Positions 17,661 to 26,449 of a stretch of 64,000 nt of DNA are shown in pieces (position 1 is the stretch's first letter; each line of letters opens with the position of its first letter). Under the pieces are notes generated by a model that made no database searches, was not told the origin of the DNA, and was given only the letters and a program-made list of their open reading frames with translations. Position numbers and translations under genes: made by a program. The DNA lies in contig CASGBA010000005.1 in assembly GCA_949299755.1 (NCBI GenBank), positions 1-64,000 on the forward strand. The letters run 5' to 3'. Source of the stretch: an uncultured Treponema sp. (GTDB lineage: Bacteria > Spirochaetota > Spirochaetia > Treponematales > Treponemataceae).

Positions 17661-20432
17661 TCAGCGTCCGCAGCAATGTTTGTATTTTTTCCCTGAACCG
17701 CATGGACATGGGTCATTGCGTCCGATTTTTGGTCCTGTCCTTACCACCTGTACAGAAGATGGATTCGCCGCCGACTGGGTAGGGGAACCTCCTTTTCCTG
17801 ACGGTATACCTGATCTGGGTATACCGAACATTCCGGAATCCTGATGGTTTTCATTCATGCCTGATATCCTGCGTTCCCGGCGGACTGATTCGGAACTTTC
17901 TCGCTTGATTTTCACCAGGAAAATCCTGGATGCTATTTCGAGCCTTATGTCATCGAGCATTGTATAAAAAATATCGAAACCTTCAAGTTTGTATTCTGTA
18001 AGCGGATTTTTCTGTCCGTAAGAACGCAAATAAACGGATTCCCTCAAAGATTCAAGTCTTTCCAGGTGGGCAAGCCATTTCCGGTCTATGGACTGGAGAT
18101 ACTGGTATCTGATGAAAGCATTTAAATTTTCCTTTCCTGCAAGGGCTTCTTTTTCCGCTATGTCTCTTTCCAAGGCGGAAATAATTCTCTTTTTCGCTTC
18201 CTCTGTGTTTTTTCTGCAAAGCTCTATATCTTCCGGTGAAATCTGGTATCCGGTTTTTTCCCTCATATCTTTTATGAGGTCATTGTCCGCTTTTGCCTCT
18301 TCTTTTTTCCATGATGAGGAATAATCATCAAGATAAACTTCAACATATTCCCTTGCAGTATTCAATATGCGGTCGGACAAATTGTTATCTGTAAGAATAC
18401 TGTGCCGTTGTGAATATATGAAAGATCTCTGCTCATTCAGAACATCGTCATATTCAAGCAAATGCTTACGTATTTCAAAGTTACGTTCTTCAACTTTTTT
18501 CTGGGCTTTTTCAATACTCTTATTCAACCAGGGATGGAAAATAGGTTCTCCAGGCTTCATCCCGATTTTTGACATCAAATGTTTAAGGTTTTCACCTCCA
18601 AAAAGCCTCATCAGGTCGTCGTCCATGGAAATAAAGAATTTGGAACGGCCCGGATCCCCCTGGCGCCCTGAACGTCCGCGGAGCTGGTTATCAATACGTC
18701 TGCTTTCATGCCGCTCGGTTCCAATGACATAAAGGCCACCCAGTTTTTTTACTTCTTCGTAATCCTTTTTCCATTTTTCGTATTCTTCCGCATAGGCTGC
18801 TTCGTATTGTTCCCGGGTGGCTTCAGTCCCCACCTTTTTCCTGGCGCGGAATTCCGGATTGCCTCCCAGCTTAATGTCCGTACCGCGTCCCGCCATGTTT
18901 GTTGCAATGGTTACGGAGCCTTTGGCGCCGGCTTCGGCAATAATAAGTGCTTCCCGAGCGTGGTTTTTCGCATTCAAAACCTCGTGGCGTATGCCCCTCT
19001 TCTGGATTAACCGGGAAATGAGTTCCGATTTTTCGATGGACACTGTACCCACAAGGACAGGCTGGCCTTTTTTGTTTGCCGCCGCTATTTCATCGCACAA
19101 AGCATCCCATTTGTCTTTTTCGTTTAAATAAACCACATCGTCTTCGTCAATCCTGGCTACAGGCAGGTTTGTGGGAATGACCACAGGCTGAAGGTTGTAT
19201 ATTTTATTGAATTCCACCGCCTCTGTGTCTGCGGTTCCCGTCATGCCGGAAAGCTTTTTATACATCCTGAAAAAATTCTGGAAGGTAATTGTAGCCATGG
19301 TACGGTTCCGTTGGGCTATTTTAATATGTTCCTTCGCTTCAATAGCCTGGTGTAGTCCGTCGGAGTAACGTCTCCCTTCCAGAATTCTTCCTGTAAATTC
19401 ATCAACGATTTGAACGGCGCCGTCTTTTACCACATAATCCACGTCAATGTGGTAGAGTTTGTGGGCTGCCAGTGACTGGGTGAAATAATGTATGTATTCA
19501 AAATTTTCCTCGTCAAACAAGCTTCCGGAAATAAACCTGCGGTCTTTGAGAATTTCTTCTATGTGAAGCATGCCTTCATTTGTAAAAGACACTTTCTTTG
19601 ATTTTTCATCCAGTTTATAGTCACCTTTGATTTCTTCTCCCCGGGCTTCATCAGGATAGTCGTTGGTTCCCGGCTTTTTTTCCACCTCTTCCAGCATTGA
19701 AACAAGCTTGTCAACTTCAAAAAATTTCGATGTGTCGTCTTCCGCGGCGCCAGAAATAATAAGGGGGGTTCTGGCTTCATCTATCAAAATCGAGTCTATT
19801 TCGTCCACAATGGCAAAGTTGAAGGGGCGCTGGGTACATTCGTTTATGTCCCATTGCATATTATCCCTCAGATAGTCAAAACCTAGTTCGTTGTTGGTTC
19901 CATAGGTTATGTCGCAGTTATAGGCAGCCCGCCGGGAAGCCTTGTCCATGTTTGAAAGGATTACACCCACTGATACCCCTAAATATGCGTACACAGGCCG
20001 CATCCAGTCCGCGTCCCTTTCCGCCAGATAATCGTTGACGGTGACAATATGTACCCCGTCTCCGGTGAGGCTATTTAAATAGGCGGCGGCAACGCACATG
20101 AGGGTTTTTCCCTCTCCGGTTTTCATTTCGGTTATCCGCCCGCTGTGAAGGACGAGTGAACCGAGAATCTGGACATCGTAGGGTCTTTCTCCAAGGATTC
20201 GTCTGGCCGCTTCCCTTGCCAAGGCGAATGCTTCCGGCAGGAATGAATCCAGGGATTCCCCTGCCTTGTATCTTTTTCGGAATTCTTCGGTTTGTTTTGG
20301 AAAATCTTCTTCCGCCAGGGAGAGTGCCCAGGCTTCTTTTTCATTTATGCGGTGCAATACAGGGAGCATCGCCTTTATATCTCTTTCGTGTTGGGAGCCT
20401 ATAAAAAACTTCAATATTTTGTCTGTAATCAT
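17661..20432 (-). CDS. secA: Preprotein translocase ATPase SecA
   Basis: SecA is the motor that pushes unfolded preproteins through SecYEG. The 923 residues contain Walker A (MKTGEGKTLM), the DEAD-like VDEIDSILIDEARTPLIISG segment, the ATNMAGRGTDIKLGG motif and the helical wing and scaffold domains. The C-terminal zinc/SecB-binding motif CPCGSGKKYKHCCG is complete, after a Ser/Gly/Pro-rich linker. The start ATG has no ribosome site. A promoter with a 17-base spacer ends 6 bases before it, so the mRNA may begin at the start codon. It shares a 64-base intergenic region with a divergent lipoprotein gene. Confidence 0.98.
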   Translation of the reverse strand: MITDKILKFFIGSQHERDIKAMLPVLHRINEKEAWALSLAEEDFPKQTEEFRKRYKAGESLDSFLPEAFALAREAARRILGERPYDVQILGSLVLHSGRITEMKTGEGKTLMCVAAAYLNSLTGDGVHIVTVNDYLAERDADWMRPVYAYLGVSVGVILSNMDKASRRAAYNCDITYGTNNELGFDYLRDNMQWDINECTQRPFNFAIVDEIDSILIDEARTPLIISGAAEDDTSKFFEVDKLVSMLEEVEKKPGTNDYPDEARGEEIKGDYKLDEKSKKVSFTNEGMLHIEEILKDRRFISGSLFDEENFEYIHYFTQSLAAHKLYHIDVDYVVKDGAVQIVDEFTGRILEGRRYSDGLHQAIEAKEHIKIAQRNRTMATITFQNFFRMYKKLSGMTGTADTEAVEFNKIYNLQPVVIPTNLPVARIDEDDVVYLNEKDKWDALCDEIAAANKKGQPVLVGTVSIEKSELISRLIQKRGIRHEVLNAKNHAREALIIAEAGAKGSVTIATNMAGRGTDIKLGGNPEFRARKKVGTEATREQYEAAYAEEYEKWKKDYEEVKKLGGLYVIGTERHESRRIDNQLRGRSGRQGDPGRSKFFISMDDDLMRLFGGENLKHLMSKIGMKPGEPIFHPWLNKSIEKAQKKVEERNFEIRKHLLEYDDVLNEQRSFIYSQRHSILTDNNLSDRILNTAREYVEVYLDDYSSSWKKEEAKADNDLIKDMREKTGYQISPEDIELCRKNTEEAKKRIISALERDIAEKEALAGKENLNAFIRYQYLQSIDRKWLAHLERLESLRESVYLRSYGQKNPLTEYKLEGFDIFYTMLDDIRLEIASRIFLVKIKRESSESVRRERRISGMNENHQDSGMFGIPRSGIPSGKGGSPTQSAANPSSVQVVRTGPKIGRNDPCPCGSGKKYKHCCGR

Positions 20433-20438
20433 TATTTA

Positions 20439-20467
20439 AGTGTACTGAAAGTGATTGGCGTTGACAA
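20439..20467 (-). promoter_or_regulatory. Predicted secA promoter (TTGTCA-17-TACACT), leaderless layout
   Basis: On the minus strand TTGTCA (20467-20462) and TACACT (20444-20439) are separated by exactly 17 bases. Only TAAATA lies between the -10 box and the secA ATG, so the predicted transcription start falls on the A of the ATG. The -35 overlaps that of the divergent promoter. Confidence 0.65.
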
Positions 20468-20489
20468 GAAGTAAAATGAATTTTACGCT
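20461..20489 (+). promoter_or_regulatory. Predicted promoter of the divergent lipoprotein gene (TTGACA-17-TACGCT)
   Basis: TTGACA at 20461-20466 and TACGCT at 20484-20489 have a 17-base spacer. The ATG at 20497 begins 8 bases after the -10 box, at about the predicted transcription start. The TTGACA overlaps the -35 of secA on the other strand. Confidence 0.6.
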
Positions 20490-20496
20490 GTGTCTT

Positions 20497-21732
20497 ATGA
20501 AATTGCCCGTTTTTATTTTTTTTACCCTTTCCCTTCTGGTTTTAGTGTCCGGTTGCGGAAAAAACGCCACTTCTGATTTGGACAGGGAAGAGTTGTTTTC
20601 TGTCTCTTACGGACGTTTTGATGATGAAATCGATTTATTTACCCATACAATAAATGGTGATTGTCCCGCTGTATGCCTCTTCATGAGAGACGGTATCTTT
20701 TATATTGGGAATGCCTCTTCGGAAAAAGTCCTGCAATTTACTTCTTACGGTGATCTTCTTTCAGTTTACTATAATCCTGAATCGGTTCCTGCCCCCGATT
20801 TTTATTCCGCCTTTGAAATTGAGGGGGAAAATACCAGGAATCCGGGTATAACCACCCAAAAGGCTGTTGAATACCCTTTTAACAGGATTTTTTCCGTGGC
20901 AGTTGACTCAAAAAAACGGCTTTATGTGGCGGATGCTCTTCCCCCGGAACGGGTTGAATATAACGAGGAAGAACAGCTCATGTTGGAAAACATTGTGGTG
21001 CGTTTTGACGCTTCAGGAAAATTCATAGACTATATAGGGCAGGAGGGGCCGGCGGGAACTCCTTTTTCCGCTTTGGCTGGAATTTTCATTAATTCCGACG
21101 ATGACCTTTTTGTGGTTTCCAGAAAGCCTTCGGGAGCCACTGTGTTTTGGTATGATCCTGACGGAAAACTCCTTTACCGTATCCCCATTTCCTTTGATTC
21201 CCTGCCTTCTCCCTATCAGGACGGCAAAAAGAATATTTCTGTTCTGGCGGATATTATTCCTGCATACCGTTCTGGCATTTTGTTTTTTAAGATTGATTAT
21301 TACCGGGAAGTCGTGGATTCCGAAACCGGTTCCGCCAGCGGAATTTCTTTTGATAAAAGTTTTTTGTATCCGTTTATGATAGAAAGCGCATCTTTCGGGG
21401 AGCAGGTGGAATTACCTGTTTATGAGGATTTGGATGATTCTTCCAATGTCCTCAGGACAAAGGCATTGAAACCCTATGGACTTTTAGGTGTAACCGGGAA
21501 TAATCATGTGTTTTTATATACACCGACATCCCGTGGTTATGAAATTTGTATTCTGGATTTAGAGTCAAAACGGGTGCAAAAAAGGGCTCTTCTCATTTCC
21601 TATTCTGAACAGGTTTACAACGCCTTTCATCTTTCGGGAGACGGGATTCTTTCGGCCCTTCTTGCAGGTCCGGACAAGGCTTCTGTAGTCTGGTGGCGTA
21701 CAGATTCCCTGATCGGAGAGATACGCAGGTAA
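20497..21732 (+). CDS. Lipoprotein with NHL-like beta-propeller segments
   Basis: Start choice: ATG 20497 gives a classic lipoprotein signal (KLPVFIFFTLSLLVLVSGC, lipobox LVSGC, Cys at residue 20) and lies at the predicted start of transcription. ATG 20476, with AGAAG upstream, is the alternative and adds seven residues. The mature part, about 390 residues, has blade-like repeats such as RIFSVAVDSKKRLYVADA and VVRFDASGKFIDYIG, which suggest an NHL-type propeller. The family resembles conserved spirochaete lipoproteins of unknown role. No enzymatic motif was seen. The protein probably sits on the periplasmic side of a membrane. Confidence 0.75.
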   Translation: MKLPVFIFFTLSLLVLVSGCGKNATSDLDREELFSVSYGRFDDEIDLFTHTINGDCPAVCLFMRDGIFYIGNASSEKVLQFTSYGDLLSVYYNPESVPAPDFYSAFEIEGENTRNPGITTQKAVEYPFNRIFSVAVDSKKRLYVADALPPERVEYNEEEQLMLENIVVRFDASGKFIDYIGQEGPAGTPFSALAGIFINSDDDLFVVSRKPSGATVFWYDPDGKLLYRIPISFDSLPSPYQDGKKNISVLADIIPAYRSGILFFKIDYYREVVDSETGSASGISFDKSFLYPFMIESASFGEQVELPVYEDLDDSSNVLRTKALKPYGLLGVTGNNHVFLYTPTSRGYEICILDLESKRVQKRALLISYSEQVYNAFHLSGDGILSALLAGPDKASVVWWRTDSLIGEIRR

Positions 21733-21746
21733 TGTGTTGGAACCTG

Positions 21747-21752
21747 TATAAT
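21747..21752 (+). promoter_or_regulatory. Possible -10 box (TATAAT) before the gene at 21772
   Basis: A perfect TATAAT lies 19 bases before the GTG at 21772, with GGAG between them. No convincing -35 was found, so this is a weak internal promoter candidate. Confidence 0.3.
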
Positions 21753-21771
21753 ACCAGCCCGGAGTTTTGGT

Positions 21772-22431
21772 GTGGATAGTGAAAAAAACGGCGGCATTAC
21801 ATCTGGAGATACCCGTTCTTCCGTTTCTCTTGGAAATGAAGTGATTGATACCGGGGAACAGGGCGGATTGTCTTCTTCCGGTGAAGAGCGGCCTTCACAG
21901 CTTGTCTTTCATTATAACAGGGAGCGTAGATTGGCCAAGGCATCCGAAGCTGTCCGCCGGACTTATACCGAAGGGTACACACCTAATAAAGGATTTATAA
22001 AGGGACTTACAGCCAATGCCGGTTTGAGAAGTGTCCTTGCAGTAATTGTCATTTTATGCGCTGTGGTAATCATCCTTTCAGTTTTCGGCCCATCTGAAAG
22101 CGAGGGTTCTTTTCATGGGGTGCCTGTGCGGCTCCGTGCCTTTGTATTCGATGAAACACTTTTTGTCGCTGTCACCTTCGATGGAACCAGCGTATTGCCA
22201 GGGGAATTTCCTGCCATGGTGAAAGCTGAAATAACAGCCTCTGACAGCGGTGGAACCCCTGCCGCCCGTTCGGAGGTCACTGGACGTTATACTGGAACGG
22301 AATTGGTTTTAAGGTATTCGGGAACAGATTATGATTTCGCCGGAGTTAAGGTTTCCGTTTCATTTTTAAATCCAGGGAAGGGGGATCCTGTTGAAGACCT
22401 TGTGCTTTCCACCCGGGTTAAACGTGAATAA
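21772..22431 (+). CDS. Single-span membrane protein of unknown function
   Basis: I do not recognise this 219-residue protein. It starts with GTG, with GGAG about 7 bases upstream. Residues 1-85 are hydrophilic, acidic at first and then basic (FHYNRERRLAKASEAVRR), and would be cytoplasmic. A single membrane helix lies at about 87-110 (SVLAVIVILCAVVIILSVF). The remaining 105 residues are predicted to be strands of a small extracytoplasmic beta domain. It stands in a run of small envelope genes between secA and rlmN. The topology suggests a link between cytoplasm and periplasm, but no function can be assigned. Confidence 0.7.
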   Translation: MDSEKNGGITSGDTRSSVSLGNEVIDTGEQGGLSSSGEERPSQLVFHYNRERRLAKASEAVRRTYTEGYTPNKGFIKGLTANAGLRSVLAVIVILCAVVIILSVFGPSESEGSFHGVPVRLRAFVFDETLFVAVTFDGTSVLPGEFPAMVKAEITASDSGGTPAARSEVTGRYTGTELVLRYSGTDYDFAGVKVSVSFLNPGKGDPVEDLVLSTRVKRE

Positions 22432-22514
22432 AAACAAAGTCTTTCATAAATAAAACGATGTTATTTATATCCAAAATATGATAGAATACAAGAGATGTTT
22501 TTGCGGAGGAAAAA

Positions 22515-22943
22515 ATGATTCAATTTTATTTTCTTTCAGTTTTGTTAAACGCTTTCTCAGGCTGTATATTATTTTTCGGCATATCTTCCAAAGATGACCC
22601 TCCGCTGGAGGAAACCTCAGGAAGCTCTTTTTTTCCGTCCTTTACACGTAGTGAATCATTCCGTTTTGTGCTTGGACTTGCCGCCATTGCGGTTGGTGTT
22701 TTGAAACTGCTTAGCCCTGTAAAAGGGGATGTTCCAATTATCGGTGATGTTTTTCCCGCCGCCGCCGGGATTGTATCCGGATTCGCTTTGATTTACGAAC
22801 ATGTCCGTGTGCGGAAATTTTCCGAAAAGGTTGAGCAGAATAAATACATACGCAAGCTTCTTGATTATAAAACCTATATCGGAATTGCGGCCATGATTGC
22901 CGCTGCCCTTCATTTTTTGTTCCCTGCTGTGGTGGTTATTTGA
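22515..22943 (+). CDS. Small multi-span membrane protein of unknown function
   Basis: This 142-residue hydrophobic protein has three or four predicted membrane helices: about 4-22, 50-66, 75-95 and 119-140. A charged stretch at 97-118 (EHVRVRKFSEKVEQNKYIRK) would be cytoplasmic. It has no recognised domain. GGAGG lies 6 bases before the ATG. An AT-rich region with TATGAT at 22477-22482 lies upstream and may be a promoter, but its -35 is unclear. The gene ends 4 bases before the Nudix gene. Confidence 0.7.
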   Translation: MIQFYFLSVLLNAFSGCILFFGISSKDDPPLEETSGSSFFPSFTRSESFRFVLGLAAIAVGVLKLLSPVKGDVPIIGDVFPAAAGIVSGFALIYEHVRVRKFSEKVEQNKYIRKLLDYKTYIGIAAMIAAALHFLFPAVVVI

Positions 22944-22947
22944 TTCC

Positions 22948-23400
22948 ATGGCTGCTGTGAGTATGTCCGGAGACAAACGCCCCGCTTTTTCTGTTGCCGG
23001 GATAATATACCGTCAGGGTAAACTCCTTTTGGGGAAACGCATTAACCAGGGTTTTATGGGCGGCCGGTGGGAATTTCTTGGAGGCAAGGTTGAAGCCGGT
23101 GAAGGATTGGAAGAGGCTCTGGCCAGAGAATTCAAAGAAGAGACCGGTGTATCTGTTTTTGTAGGATCATTCATTTGTTCCTCTTTTTTCCGGAACAACA
23201 ATGGTGAAGTAAAACTTTCCGCCTTTTCCGTTAAACTTCCGGATGATTTTTCTCTCACGGAAGTTGTCCTTCCTGAACACAGTGAACTTTCCTGGTTCCC
23301 TGTTGATAAGGTGGAAAACCTCCATCTTGTTGATTCTGACAGAAATCTGCTTCCTGCGATTAAAGAATGGATTTCAACCCTGGAAGATGACAATGTGTAA
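22948..23400 (+). CDS. Nudix hydrolase, MutT-like
   Basis: The complete Nudix box GX5EX7REUXEEXGU is present (GKVEAGEGLEEALAREFKEETGV, residues about 46-68). The WEFLGG strand before it and the SWFPVDKVENL segment after it are typical of MutT/8-oxo-dGTP diphosphatase-like enzymes that clean the nucleotide pool. The ATG at 22948 is taken; one at 22963 is also possible, and neither has a strong ribosome site. A longer frame upstream lies inside the membrane-protein gene. It has 150 residues. The substrate cannot be fixed from sequence. Confidence 0.88.
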   Translation: MAAVSMSGDKRPAFSVAGIIYRQGKLLLGKRINQGFMGGRWEFLGGKVEAGEGLEEALAREFKEETGVSVFVGSFICSSFFRNNNGEVKLSAFSVKLPDDFSLTEVVLPEHSELSWFPVDKVENLHLVDSDRNLLPAIKEWISTLEDDNV

Positions 23401-23782
23401 TACACGGCCTGTTATTTTTTTTATTTTATTTTCCTTTGTGTTGTTTTTTTCCTGTTCCGGAAAGTCCAAGATCGCTGAAATTGAATTTCCACCCACTTAC
23501 ATGGTTGAAACCAGGGAACGGTTTGTTGTGGTTACCCATCCTTACGCCGCCTTGAGGGATCAACCCGGTGAAACCGGTGTAACCATAGGCCATTGCCGGA
23601 AAGGGGATGTTTTTGAAGTGACAGGAACCCGTTTTATGGAATCGGGTAAAAAACAAGTGTTATGGATATGCCTTGAAGGCGGATGGATTTTACGCTCTTC
23701 AGTCATGCTTTTTTCCACAAGAGCCCAGGCGGAAAACGCTTCCCGGGCTTTTTTAGAGGAGAACCCGCCCGGAAATATTTGA
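23393..23782 (+). CDS. Small lipoprotein with SH3-like domain
   Basis: The ATG at 23393 has GGAAG about 7 bases upstream and overlaps the end of the Nudix gene. The 129 residues begin with a lipoprotein signal (NTRPVIFFILFSFVLFFSC, lipobox LFFSC). Residues 45-108 (VVTHPYAALRDQPGETG to WICLEGGWILRSSVML) match the pattern of bacterial SH3 domains, with the ALRDQPG 'learn' motif and the closing WI strand. Such domains bind peptidoglycan or other envelope ligands. It is convergent with rlmN. Confidence 0.78.
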   Translation: MCNTRPVIFFILFSFVLFFSCSGKSKIAEIEFPPTYMVETRERFVVVTHPYAALRDQPGETGVTIGHCRKGDVFEVTGTRFMESGKKQVLWICLEGGWILRSSVMLFSTRAQAENASRAFLEENPPGNI

Positions 23783-23802
23783 TCCGGTTCCGGGCTCCAG
23801 TT

Positions 23803-24831
23803 TTAATCCTCTTTTTTTGTTTTCCCCAGCTGGCCGCAGGCTCCGGAAATGGATCTTCCCCTGGGATATCTTACCGTTACATTCATCCCCGATTTTTTCA
23901 AGAAATCCGCAACAACTTTTGTTTCGGCAGTTGTAGGCCTTGAAAAGGGTAGTCCTTCCGCCGGATTCCAGGGTATCAGGTTGAGGTTTGCATTTAAACC
24001 CTGGCAAAAATCCTTCAATCCTTCTGCGTGGGATTTGTCCGTATTAACCCCCTTCAACAAAACCGCCTCTAAAGTCACCCTGTTCCCGGTTTTCCGGCAG
24101 AAATACATGAGGGCTTTTTTTAGTTCCGGCAGAGGGTTGTTTTTTTCCACCGGCATCAGTTTTGCCCGCAAAACCGGATCCGCTGTGGTCAGGGAAACCG
24201 CAAGCCTTATTTCCGGTCCGTGATCCGCTAAATCGTAAATACCGCCGCAGATACCCGCTGTTGAGACAGTGATACGCCTGCGGGAAAGTCCCCTTCCTTC
24301 CTTGGAAGTAAGAATGGAAATTGTTTTCCGTATCGCTTCAAGGTTGAGGAGAGGTTCCCCCATGCCCATAAAAACAATGTTATCCAATTTTCCTGAGTTT
24401 TTTTCAAGGTAAAGGAATTGCTCGATTATTTCGCCGGTTGTCAAATTTCTGCTGAATCCCAGGCTCCCTGTTTTGCAAAAAGCGCACCCCATGGGACATC
24501 CTGCCTGACAGGATACACAGGCTGTTTTCCTTCCCGATGAATCAATTAAAAGCACGGTTTCCACCGCCGCACCGTCATAAAGAGTCACTTGGATTTTTAT
24601 TGTTCCATCCGGGTCATGGAGAATTTTTCCGGGAAAACTTGAGCGAACCTTGTAGTTTGCCTCCAGGTAATCCCGTTTTTCTTTCGGAATGTTTGTCATT
24701 TCAGAGAAGTCAAGGACACCTTTGGAAATCCATTGGAAAATCTGCTTCCCGCGGAAAGTTTCTGTACTGTCCCCGCATACAATCTGTTGTATTTCTTCAG
24801 GCAACATTCCCGAAAGAACTTTCTCAATCAT
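23803..24831 (-). CDS. rlmN: Dual-specificity rRNA/tRNA adenine C2-methyltransferase RlmN
   Basis: This radical SAM enzyme methylates C2 of A2503 in 23S rRNA and A37 in some tRNAs. The cluster motif C-x3-C-x2-C is GCPMGCAFCKTG, followed by SLGFSRNLTTGEI. The GMGEPLLN motif and the methyl-carrier Cys near the C-terminus (SGACGQL) are present. It has 342 residues. Only weak ribosome-binding sequence (AAAG) precedes the ATG. It lies 24 bases after the TPR gene, so it probably belongs to the same minus-strand transcript. Confidence 0.95.
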   Translation of the reverse strand: MIEKVLSGMLPEEIQQIVCGDSTETFRGKQIFQWISKGVLDFSEMTNIPKEKRDYLEANYKVRSSFPGKILHDPDGTIKIQVTLYDGAAVETVLLIDSSGRKTACVSCQAGCPMGCAFCKTGSLGFSRNLTTGEIIEQFLYLEKNSGKLDNIVFMGMGEPLLNLEAIRKTISILTSKEGRGLSRRRITVSTAGICGGIYDLADHGPEIRLAVSLTTADPVLRAKLMPVEKNNPLPELKKALMYFCRKTGNRVTLEAVLLKGVNTDKSHAEGLKDFCQGLNANLNLIPWNPAEGLPFSRPTTAETKVVADFLKKSGMNVTVRYPRGRSISGACGQLGKTKKED

Positions 24832-24855
24832 ATTCTTTGTAAAGGGTTTGAAAAT

Positions 24856-25995
24856 TTAATTTTGAAGCTTGTGGAGCATTTCGGTGACAAGATGATTCCT
24901 TATACCGAATCTTTGGAACTGGAGGAGGGTGTCCACCGCCTGCTGTTTATTTTTTAAGTTGACATAGCAATCCGCAAGCTCAAGGTACAACCTGTAATTT
25001 CTGGGATCCGACTGTAAAAGCTGTGAAAGGCTTTTGATGGCCTCCTCATATCTTCCCCGCTGTTTGTTTATCATTGCTATGCCCAAAACAGCGTAAATAT
25101 CAAATTCAATGTCGAGGGCACGCTGGTAATATTCCTCCGCTTTGTCATATTCGGTCATATTCCTGTATGCATCTCCGGCCCTGGTTAATATAACCTTGTT
25201 GTTGGGGTCTATTTCGAGGATTTTATTCCAGTATTCAACTGATTTTGCCTGTTGGTTTAATCCCCTGTAACAGTCAGCCAGTCCGAAGAGAGCGTAAAAA
25301 TTGTTTTCGTCCATTCTGAGGGCCCGCTGAAAATAGTAAATCCCCTTTTCGAAGGTTTTAAGCTTCCGGTGGCAGTTTCCTATTGATGTTAAAACCCTTA
25401 TGTCAACGGCGGCTTCGTTCAAGTCAAGCATTTTCTGCCAGTAGTACAGGGCATCCCTGTATTCCTTGAAATCGTAGTGAAGGTGTCCTAGCCCTATCAA
25501 TGCATAGGGGTTGTTTTCTTCCATGTCCAGTACTCTTAGGTACAGGATTTTTGAATGCCTGAAATCCTTTATTTTCCGGTATGCGTCCGCCACCCTGGTT
25601 AAAACCGTTATATTTTTATCGTCATGCTGGAGGTATTGCTCCCAAATTTCAATAGCCTTATCATACATTCCCAAGGCTTTATAACAATCCGCCAGACCGA
25701 AGAGGGCGTAATTATTACCTGGATGGAAATTCAGACACTTGGAATAATATTCGACAGCCTGCCGGAAATTTTCTTTTTTTCTCTCCGCATCCCCTAATCC
25801 CACAAGGGCATAATTATTGTTTTCTTCCAGTGCCAGAATTTTTCTGAATGCGTTTTCCGCTTCCTCACAGCAATTGTCTTTGAGAAGTAAATAACCGTTT
25901 TTTGACAATTCAGCTATTTTGTTGAATCGTTTATCTTCTTCGGATATTTCCGGAATCGGTTCCGGGATAGGCATCTCTGTAAAAAGATCTGACAC
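24856..25995 (-). CDS. Tetratricopeptide-repeat protein
   Basis: The 379 residues are built from about ten TPR units in register from residue 27 to the end. Two unit types alternate: one with the pattern ALxGLxDCY (ALVGLGDAE, ALFGLADCYK, ALIGLGHLH, ALFGLADCYR) and one with VLTRxADAYR (VLTRVADAYRK, VLTSIGNCHRK, ILTRAGDAYRN). There is no signal peptide, so it is probably a cytoplasmic scaffold. Similar TPR proteins occur in treponemes. Its partner is not known. It follows an upstream half-TPR gene by 11 bases. Confidence 0.85.
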   Translation of the reverse strand: MSDLFTEMPIPEPIPEISEEDKRFNKIAELSKNGYLLLKDNCCEEAENAFRKILALEENNNYALVGLGDAERKKENFRQAVEYYSKCLNFHPGNNYALFGLADCYKALGMYDKAIEIWEQYLQHDDKNITVLTRVADAYRKIKDFRHSKILYLRVLDMEENNPYALIGLGHLHYDFKEYRDALYYWQKMLDLNEAAVDIRVLTSIGNCHRKLKTFEKGIYYFQRALRMDENNFYALFGLADCYRGLNQQAKSVEYWNKILEIDPNNKVILTRAGDAYRNMTEYDKAEEYYQRALDIEFDIYAVLGIAMINKQRGRYEEAIKSLSQLLQSDPRNYRLYLELADCYVNLKNKQQAVDTLLQFQRFGIRNHLVTEMLHKLQN

Positions 25996-26006
25996 AAGTA
26001 CTCCTG

Positions 26007-26327
26007 TTATTTTTCTATTACGGCTGAAATCAGCCCGCTGATATTTTTTATAATCGGTTCAAATTTTCTACGGTTATGTGCCAGCCAATACATTTTCAGT
26101 GCGTCCAGCTCCCGGTTTTGTCCTGCATAATAGTCACCGACCCGGGTTAAACCGTCTGAATAACCGGTTGCCATGAAAATACGTTTAGCCGCCTCAACAT
26201 TTCCTGCGTTAAAAAATTCGTTTCCGCGTCTATTCAATAGAACCTTCTGTGATGAGGAAAGCGTTTGGGGAGATATTTCCGTTGTTTTTATGAAACCATT
26301 TCCTGGATTGCTTTTATCCGTCAACAT
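26007..26327 (-). CDS. Small protein with a TPR-like helical segment
   Basis: This 106-residue protein is not a named family. The first 30 residues are polar and probably disordered. Residues about 32-80 (RRGNEFFNAGNVEAAKRIF and RVGDYYAGQNRELDALKMYW) look like one to two TPR-type helix pairs. It directly precedes the larger TPR gene and is probably its partner. A promoter-like pair lies 28 bases upstream, and a partial ribosome site (AAGTGG) precedes the ATG. Confidence 0.7.
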   Translation of the reverse strand: MLTDKSNPGNGFIKTTEISPQTLSSSQKVLLNRRGNEFFNAGNVEAAKRIFMATGYSDGLTRVGDYYAGQNRELDALKMYWLAHNRRKFEPIIKNISGLISAVIEK

Positions 26328-26355
26328 AAAAAAGCCACTTATTCCAAATGAAACA

Positions 26356-26385
26356 AGTTTACTATATAGTCATGGTTTATTTCAA
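26356..26385 (-). promoter_or_regulatory. Predicted promoter for the TPR-TPR-rlmN run
   Basis: On the minus strand TTGAAA (26385-26380) and TAAACT (26361-26356) are 18 bases apart, 28 bases before the ATG at 26327, in very AT-rich DNA that separates this run from rsmD. Confidence 0.42.
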
Positions 26386-26449
26386 TATTTAAAAATAAGA
26401 ATTTACATTAAAAAAAATTTTATTGAAATTAAATATTACCCGTGTTTTT

